This document shows positions 19,020-24,649 of a DNA stretch of 24,649 bases, piece by piece. This DNA is from Pseudomonadota bacterium (lineage in GTDB: Bacteria > SAR324 > XYD2-FULL-50-16 > JAHJRI01): contig JAKSDL010000860.1 of assembly GCA_022360105.1 (NCBI GenBank), positions 1-24,649 of the forward strand, read 5' to 3'. The position numbers were made by a program, and so were the translations under genes. The first letter of the stretch is position 1, and every line of letters starts with the position of its first letter. A model generated the notes under the pieces. The model was not told the DNA's origin and did not search any database. It worked only from the letters and a program-made list of their open reading frames with translations.

Positions 19020-19782
19020 GAAACTGATCCAAAGTCAAAAAAAGGAAAAAGAGATCCTGTTAATGACGCATCTGGTTTTGGGATATCCCTCCTTTGAATC
19101 AAACAAGGAAACAGTTAAGAATATGGTGGAAGCTGGAGTTGAGCTGATTGAGCTGCAGATTCCTTTTTCCGAACCGACGGCGGATGGTCCTGTGATCTTA
19201 AAAGCAAACAGTAACTCTCTGAAAAACAACACCAAGGTATCCGAATGTTTGCAATTCGCTAAAGAGATCTGCCAAGCTTATCCTGATGTTTCATTCCTTT
19301 TTATGACATATTATAATATCATATTCGTATATGGGGAGGATCGGTTTTTATCCAAATCGCAGGAAATAGGTATCAGGGGCTTTATTGTTCCGGATCTGCC
19401 GCCTGAGGAAGCATCCAATTGGATGAATGGATGTAAGGATCGATCCCTTGATAACATCTTAATATTCACTCCAACACATACTGAAAAGCGACTTAAGGAA
19501 CTGGCAGCATCGGCCGGGGGATTTGTTTATTGTGTTGGAAGAAGAGGGGTCACGGGCAAAAAAACAGCCTTTGATGATTCATTGGACAATCAAATTCAAG
19601 TCTATCGTAGGGCGACAGAGCTACCATTGGCACTGGGATTTGGGATCCAGGAAAAAGCTGACATAGACTTTCTAAAGGGGAAAATCGATATTGCGGTGAT
19701 CGGATCTCGCTTAATCGAAATTCAAGAAGAATCAGGTTCCGATGCTGTAAAGGATTTTCTGCTTTCTATCAGAAATACTTGA
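19012..19782 (+). CDS. trpA: Tryptophan synthase alpha subunit
   Basis: The 256-residue TIM-barrel subunit cleaves indole-3-glycerol phosphate to indole, which is channelled to TrpB. Catalytic E47 (IELQIPF) and D58 (TADGP) match the E49/D60 pair of Salmonella TrpA with identical spacing. The phosphate loop appears as FVYCVGRRGVTG and ALGFGIQ. The protein is somewhat divergent: PFSEP replaces PFSDP, GIRGFIVPDLPPEE occurs mid-protein, and RRGVTGKK replaces the more common RxGVTG. AAAGGAG lies 8 nt before the ATG, within trpB. The cyclase gene follows after 15 bp. Confidence 0.96.
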   Translation: MLEKLIQSQKKEKEILLMTHLVLGYPSFESNKETVKNMVEAGVELIELQIPFSEPTADGPVILKANSNSLKNNTKVSECLQFAKEICQAYPDVSFLFMTYYNIIFVYGEDRFLSKSQEIGIRGFIVPDLPPEEASNWMNGCKDRSLDNILIFTPTHTEKRLKELAASAGGFVYCVGRRGVTGKKTAFDDSLDNQIQVYRRATELPLALGFGIQEKADIDFLKGKIDIAVIGSRLIEIQEESGSDAVKDFLLSIRNT

Positions 19783-19797
19783 TTAAAGGATTCTAAC

Positions 19798-22704
19798 GTG
19801 TCTCTTTATATTCGACTCAAAGAAAGCTTAAAAAAAGATATCTTCAGCAATGAGCAGGAAGCGGAATTAGTTAAGGCGATCGATGAAGGTTATGCCTTTT
19901 TCTCTCAATTCAACCGCAGCCGCATGGAATTAGCCTTTTCTATTTTTTCGGAGGAGATGAAAAAGGCGCTTTTTGAGGTTATTTTTTTTCTGCATGTCAA
20001 CGATTCTAAATTTGAAGAGCACACCTTTTTATGTACCGAAATTCAGAAGGTTCACGGGGTTAAAAAAGAAGTTGAGGTTGAAGAAATAGCCTCTTTATAT
20101 GTGCAAGGAGCTCCAACAGGCGTCGTTGGAATCAGTGAAGTTTCAGCTATTTTTAAAGATGAATTCAATAGCTTTGTCCAAAGCGAGCTTGGTACTGCCA
20201 TCCACGAAAACAAAAATTCCTTTCAACCTGTTTACAGTATTGCATCCTTGGGATCCATCGGTACGGTGGGGCACAAACAAACTGCTTCCGATTTGGATCT
20301 GCAGGTTCAATATGAACTGGAACCGTTTCTTCATGACAAAAACAGTATGACCGATTCTTATTTAAAGGATCGGTCAAATGCCCTGATCAATTACTTCTCT
20401 CGTAAATTCCAACTGATCAAAAAGATAAAACCACGGGATATGAAGGATGCCTCCATTCGCAACAAAATCCTTTCCGTTGGGCACAAGAATTTCAGTAATC
20501 GCTTTCCCATGCTGTATCAATACCTGATTACAAAAAAAACCAATGTCCCAAAATTGTTATCAGGCGACAAAAAGCAAAAAATTGCCCTGTTAAATGAAAT
20601 AACCGGACTGCAAAAGTTGCATTCCAGTTTGTGTATGCAGAAGGCCAGGTCGGAAAAAGAGGCATTACTTAAGGAAAAAATCCGCAAAATTCAAAAGTAT
20701 GTTCAAAGAAAATACCCAAAAGCGGAAGTATACCTATTTGCCTATTCTAACGATGACTACAGGGATGGAAAACACGGGACGACGTTGGAATCGAAAGAAG
20801 CATCGGGATCTGCATATGAATTGATTTTGAATTATGAAGTATTGATGCCTGGCATCCAATTTACCCCTATGATCCCAATTCACTTTCTAATGCCGGGTTC
20901 GGTGAACTCCAACCGTCCTCTCTATGAGTCGCTGGTTGAAAAAATCCGTTTCGGATTTACTGATATCTACAATTCCCATCGGGGAAAGTTGGTTGATCTT
21001 GGCTCCACACCTCCATTGACAACAGATTACATGGTTTCCCATTCAGGAGCCATTTACTGGGAATCATTCAAGGCATCATCGGGTAATTTGCCCAAGGCCA
21101 TGCTCAACCTGTTGCGTTTCGAAATGCTGTTCGATGAGCGGTTCAATACTTCGATTATTGAATTGATCAAAAACCCCAAACGATTGGATAAGTTTGCCGG
21201 GGAAGCAATTATACCGGTCGATGAAATTCAGGAAGAATATAGCGACTATGATTTCGATGATCCAGATACCGAAATCATTGATGACTATTATGACGATTTT
21301 GGAATTGAAGCCGTTAGTGACGATGGAGACCAATATGTAGATGATACCTTGGGAGAGGAGGATAATCCGGAAGGCATGTCTATTGATCAGTTGTTCAAAA
21401 TGGAAGAGCGTTTTCCCAGCTTACGGCAGGATCCTTGGTGGTTGCGATACAAGGCATTAAAAATAGGTTTTGGACCGGATAACAAAGTGATCCAGGATGA
21501 GGATGAGAAATTGCTGATTTCCCGTGTAATCGACATGGGATTTGCGTTACACATCCGTGTGTCCGACATATTCGTAAATATCAGGGAGGCCAGAAAACCG
21601 GAAACATATCGGGAAAAATTCCTGGCTACTTTTCTGGAAAAAGCTTTTACCGGTGTCAAACGCAGACAGCTGGAACACATTGCCAATGGTGAGGTCGAAT
21701 CAGTTATAAAATTTGAAAACGACCTCAAATATCTGTTTCAACGATCCATGGATCGCGTCCAGGAGTATGTAGACAAATACGGTGGAGAGGACAAAACCAA
21801 CCAGGATGAAAACAAAATCTGGTTCCACTACTACCAAAAGAATTTTGATCCTCCCAAAAACGTTATTCGCAGGGATATTTTGAGCCATTTAAAAGTCCCG
21901 AGAGGCCGGCTGCAAATCGGGATCAATAAAAAGCAACGCTGGTTTTTCAAGTCGATTCAAAAAAGCAGCCTGGGTGGAGGAAAGGATGGTTTTGGTCATC
22001 TGCAGCATCTTCCCGATGAAGTGGAGTTGTTCGAACATGAATCGTTTATGCATGGGATTGCACACTGCATATTGAATGGCTATTACGGTGTGTTGAATCG
22101 CGGTACTTTGAAGGAGAGTCGTACGGTTTTGGAATACTCGGTTGGACACACGGAGGTAGGAAAACGATCAGCCGATAAATATGCGTTTATCAGACCGGAT
22201 ATTGTCGATCGTCTGGTAGATAGCATTGATAAGGCTTTCCCGCCCCAGGATTATGATTTCAGGGATTGTATTTTTAAGGAAAAAGAAGTAACTGATGTCT
22301 TTATCTGCTTGAATTTACTGGAGTATGGGCGAGTATCCTTCATATATCGGGATAATCTGAAAAACTGGTGTGTGGATGAATTTGATCATCGGCCCGTGGA
22401 GAAAGCCGCAGAGGAGTTGTATCAGAAACAAGAGTTAATTTTGCACTCCAGACATATTCAGAATACTATTAAAGACTTCTTCAGCAAGCACGTCATTGAC
22501 TTTGACAAGATCACCAAAGAAGGTGGGCTGGCATTTTGGGTCAATCCGAATAGCGTCAATACCTATCATGCCGCTGATAAATTTGCCCAGAAGGAGTTGT
22601 ATCTGGCCAGCACTTTTAAGGAAGCCGTGTATCGCTCAAACAGTGCTGAATTTGCCTATAAATCAGAAAACTCCGAAGAAGCTGAAGAAGCTATTGTGGA
22701 ATAG
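19798..22704 (+). CDS. Class I adenylate cyclase-like protein
   Basis: The 968-residue protein is predicted to make cAMP from ATP. The nucleotidyltransferase-like metal site is LGSIGTVGH...SDLDLQVQ (151-171), with candidate metal ligands D165 and D167, matching MGSTSSVG...SDLDIWV of E. coli CyaA. AEVYLFAYSNDDYRDGKH (309-326), GSAYELILNYEVL (337-349) and LVDLGSTPPLTTDYMVSHSGAIYWE (398-422) match successive CyaA segments. Two features differ: about 100 extra residues (175-308, Lys-rich) between the first two motifs, and a strongly acidic linker (475-525, 24 D/E, no K/R). The C-terminal ~440 residues are less recognisable and may be regulatory. The GTG start has AAAGGA 7 nt upstream. It is last in the gpsA-folC-trpBA cluster. 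A receptor such as Crp is not in the window. Confidence 0.78.
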   Translation: MSLYIRLKESLKKDIFSNEQEAELVKAIDEGYAFFSQFNRSRMELAFSIFSEEMKKALFEVIFFLHVNDSKFEEHTFLCTEIQKVHGVKKEVEVEEIASLYVQGAPTGVVGISEVSAIFKDEFNSFVQSELGTAIHENKNSFQPVYSIASLGSIGTVGHKQTASDLDLQVQYELEPFLHDKNSMTDSYLKDRSNALINYFSRKFQLIKKIKPRDMKDASIRNKILSVGHKNFSNRFPMLYQYLITKKTNVPKLLSGDKKQKIALLNEITGLQKLHSSLCMQKARSEKEALLKEKIRKIQKYVQRKYPKAEVYLFAYSNDDYRDGKHGTTLESKEASGSAYELILNYEVLMPGIQFTPMIPIHFLMPGSVNSNRPLYESLVEKIRFGFTDIYNSHRGKLVDLGSTPPLTTDYMVSHSGAIYWESFKASSGNLPKAMLNLLRFEMLFDERFNTSIIELIKNPKRLDKFAGEAIIPVDEIQEEYSDYDFDDPDTEIIDDYYDDFGIEAVSDDGDQYVDDTLGEEDNPEGMSIDQLFKMEERFPSLRQDPWWLRYKALKIGFGPDNKVIQDEDEKLLISRVIDMGFALHIRVSDIFVNIREARKPETYREKFLATFLEKAFTGVKRRQLEHIANGEVESVIKFENDLKYLFQRSMDRVQEYVDKYGGEDKTNQDENKIWFHYYQKNFDPPKNVIRRDILSHLKVPRGRLQIGINKKQRWFFKSIQKSSLGGGKDGFGHLQHLPDEVELFEHESFMHGIAHCILNGYYGVLNRGTLKESRTVLEYSVGHTEVGKRSADKYAFIRPDIVDRLVDSIDKAFPPQDYDFRDCIFKEKEVTDVFICLNLLEYGRVSFIYRDNLKNWCVDEFDHRPVEKAAEELYQKQELILHSRHIQNTIKDFFSKHVIDFDKITKEGGLAFWVNPNSVNTYHAADKFAQKELYLASTFKEAVYRSNSAEFAYKSENSEEAEEAIVE

Positions 22705-23275
22705 CTTCCCGGGCAAGCTCGTCGCACCTTTCGTTCTCAGGGTGACCGGCATGCCCTTTGATCCACTTCCAGTCAATAGTTCGTTTGCTGGCTTCCTCAT
22801 CAAGCTCCAACCAGATGTCTTTGTTTAAAACAGCCTTTCCATCTGCTTTTTTCCAGCCCTTTTTCTTCCAACCATGAATCCATTGAGTCATGCCTTTGAC
22901 AAGGTATTGGCTATCAGACGTTAAAACTATGGAACTGCCCGGAGGGGTTCTTTTGATTCCTTCTAAAGCACCAAGCATTTCCATGATGTTGTTGGTGGTT
23001 TTTCTGCTACCTCCTGATAGTTCCATGAGCTGTCCATCCATTTCAATAATTGTCCCCCAGCCTCCAGGGCCTGGATTTCCAGAGCAGGCGCCGTCGCTCC
23101 AAATGTAAATGATATCCTGTGTTGGTTTCAAGGATTTTTCTGTTGTTGTTTTACGGGTTCCCAGAATCGCGTCCACAGCTGACTCTAAGTGGTTCAAATC
23201 AGTTGAAGACATGCTAGTTGAATCTTCCAGAAAAGAGATAAGTTTGTTTAATTTATTGATTATATTAGACTTCAT
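22691..23275 (-). CDS. rnhA: Ribonuclease HI with N-terminal extension
   Basis: This RNase H removes RNA from RNA-DNA hybrids, such as R-loops and primers. Catalytic D61 (SDGACSGNPGPGGWG), E99 (IMEMLGAL), D121 (TSDSQYL) and D185 (GHAGHPENERCDELA) have the same spacing as D10/E48/D70/D134 of E. coli RNase HI, and H175 is in the flexible loop. The KKKGWKKADGK basic protrusion is present. The first ~52 residues are extra and Ser/Leu/Thr-rich, and do not look like the eukaryotic hybrid-binding domain. The start is 9 bp downstream of the proA stop. The 3' end overlaps the cyclase gene by 14 bp. Confidence 0.94.
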   Translation of the reverse strand: MKSNIINKLNKLISFLEDSTSMSSTDLNHLESAVDAILGTRKTTTEKSLKPTQDIIYIWSDGACSGNPGPGGWGTIIEMDGQLMELSGGSRKTTNNIMEMLGALEGIKRTPPGSSIVLTSDSQYLVKGMTQWIHGWKKKGWKKADGKAVLNKDIWLELDEEASKRTIDWKWIKGHAGHPENERCDELAREAIPQ

Positions 23276-23284
23276 TTAATGTTA

Positions 23285-24604
23285 CTAGTCGATTGGTTCG
23301 TGTATAAATGTTTGTGCATTGGGACCGGAAAAGGACCCTTTCATGTGTCCTTCACCTTTTAGTAAATACTTGTAGATGATCATACCATCTAGTCCGACAG
23401 GCCCCCTGGAGTGAGTCTTATTGGTGCTGATTCCCACCTCGGCTCCCAATCCAAATACGTACCCATCAGAAAAGCGTGTCGACGCATTGTGAAAGACACA
23501 GGCAGAATCAACTTGCTGTAGAAAATATGCCGCCGTCTCATCACTAGTGGTTATGATGGAATCAGTATGATGCGAACCATAAGTGTTAACATGGTCAATG
23601 GCATCATTTGTTGATTCTACGATTCTGATGGAAAGGATCAGATCCGTGTATTCCGTTAACCAGTCTTCTTCGGTAGCGTTTTCTATAGTTAAATTGTTGA
23701 TCTTTGCTATTTCTGTAGTTCGCCCGCAACCCAACACCTTGACTTCTTTGTTTTGGAGGGATTTTATGACCTCAGGTATCAATTCTTCTGCAACGTTTTG
23801 ATTCACAAGCAAGGTTTCAACAGCGTTACAGGCCGATGGGTAGTCCAGTTTTGCATCCAGAATTACAGGAATGGCCATTTCAGAATCATATTCGGAATCT
23901 ATATAAATATGACAGATTCCCGAGGAATGCCCCAACACAGGAATGCGCGTATTATCTTGAATATATTTGACAAATGAGTTGCTTCCCCTAGGGATAATAA
24001 GATCGACAAATTCATCCTGTTTCAGCAATTCTGCTACATCCCCCCTGGTTTCGATGAGATTCACAGTATTAGTCAGATCAAACTCACTCAAGACTTCATT
24101 GATTATCTCAAACAGCACTCTATTGGTATTAGCTGCTTCGGCACCCCCCTTCAAAATCACCCCGTTGCCCGACTTTAGACTTAGAGCTGTGACTTGGATG
24201 ACTACTTCAGGTCTACTCTCGAAGATAATTGCAATCAATCCGATTGGACAGGTAACCCTCTCCAGCTCCAATCCATTAGCCAACTTCATGGCAAACTGCC
24301 TTTTTCCAACCGGGTCTTCCAGTTTGGCAACTTCTTCCAGATAGGTGCTTAATTGCTCAATTTTGTCATCGGTGAGAATCAGTCTATTTAGTAACGGTTT
24401 GCTCAGTTCGCCTTTTTCCAATAGCTCTTTGGCAAATTGGACATCTTTTTCATTACAATCCTTAATTCGAGTCGCGCTCTGTTTGATGCGATCACTGATG
24501 GCAAGTAACAGTTGATTCTTGGTTTTTGTGTCGACATTGGCTATCTTTAGACATGCTTTTTTGGCATTTTTAGCCATTTCATTAGTTGAAAGGTTAGTTT
24601 CCAT
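23285..24604 (-). CDS. proA: Gamma-glutamyl phosphate reductase
   Basis: The 439-residue enzyme reduces gamma-glutamyl phosphate to glutamate-5-semialdehyde with NADPH, the second step of proline synthesis. Landmarks are RVTCPIGLIAIIFESRPEV (116-134), SLKSGNGVILKGGAEA, PRGSNSFVKYIQ, catalytic C259 in YPSACNAVE, and GLGAEVGISTNKTHSRGPVGLDG near the C-terminus. Length is typical (410-440). An AGGA SD lies about 6-7 nt before the ATG. proB is not seen; upstream sequence leaves the window 45 bp before the start. Confidence 0.96.
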   Translation of the reverse strand: METNLSTNEMAKNAKKACLKIANVDTKTKNQLLLAISDRIKQSATRIKDCNEKDVQFAKELLEKGELSKPLLNRLILTDDKIEQLSTYLEEVAKLEDPVGKRQFAMKLANGLELERVTCPIGLIAIIFESRPEVVIQVTALSLKSGNGVILKGGAEAANTNRVLFEIINEVLSEFDLTNTVNLIETRGDVAELLKQDEFVDLIIPRGSNSFVKYIQDNTRIPVLGHSSGICHIYIDSEYDSEMAIPVILDAKLDYPSACNAVETLLVNQNVAEELIPEVIKSLQNKEVKVLGCGRTTEIAKINNLTIENATEEDWLTEYTDLILSIRIVESTNDAIDHVNTYGSHHTDSIITTSDETAAYFLQQVDSACVFHNASTRFSDGYVFGLGAEVGISTNKTHSRGPVGLDGMIIYKYLLKGEGHMKGSFSGPNAQTFIHEPID

Positions 24605-24649
24605 AACTATTCCTATTGTTGCGGACTGTTTTCTTGATGTTTTTTACTA

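Overview
This is a gene-dense, roughly 43% GC bacterial chromosome segment built around the dnaA-dnaN-recF-gyrB locus, so it very probably contains or adjoins the replication origin. All genes look like housekeeping or core metabolism. I see no transposase, phage gene, CRISPR array, toxin-antitoxin pair or secretion cassette. A diderm with meso-DAP peptidoglycan is suggested by a DUF374-type acyltransferase, LL-diaminopimelate aminotransferase (DapL) and a GatC subunit. The long-form GyrB and the class I adenylate cyclase fit a deltaproteobacterial-grade lineage (Desulfobacterota or SAR324-like). Several other genes would also fit a spirochaete. I cannot settle the phylum from the sequence alone.

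Left part (1-5533): the 3' part of an RluD-type pseudouridine synthase (+), then on the minus strand an RNase II/R-family exonuclease downstream of an Old Yellow Enzyme-like flavoprotein. A 61-residue four-cysteine protein (+) abuts an ITPA-like nucleotide pyrophosphatase (-), and tsaE (-) follows. The 247-bp tsaE/dnaA divergent gap carries TTATC-type motifs and a plausible dnaA promoter.

Origin/replication block (5534-11693, +): dnaA, a 198-bp gap with a hairpin, a 17-bp palindrome and repeated AACAGGTAA elements, then dnaN, recF (overlapping) and long-form gyrB. DnaA has an altered DNA-recognition motif, which matches the absence of textbook TTATCCACA boxes in the flanking gaps.

Middle minus-strand block (11690-14985): dapL, with its own terminator-like hairpin, then a DUF374 acyltransferase, an adenosine kinase-like PfkB sugar/nucleoside kinase and gatC. 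The last three are tightly linked. gatC overlaps the end of gyrB tail-to-tail.

Right plus-strand block (15181-22704): a promoter, tRNA-Leu(CAA) and a strong intrinsic terminator. Then come gpsA, folC, trpB, trpA and a 968-residue class I adenylate cyclase-like protein, with gaps of 15 bp or less or overlaps. The window ends with proA and rnhA on the minus strand; rnhA overlaps the cyclase gene by 14 bp.

The most interesting points are the class I adenylate cyclase homologue with a large insertion and an acidic linker, the DnaA recognition-helix variant with its candidate origin motifs, the OYE homologue lacking the usual catalytic residues, the eukaryote-like ITPA, and the gpsA-folC-trpBA-cya cluster lying directly behind a tRNA terminator.
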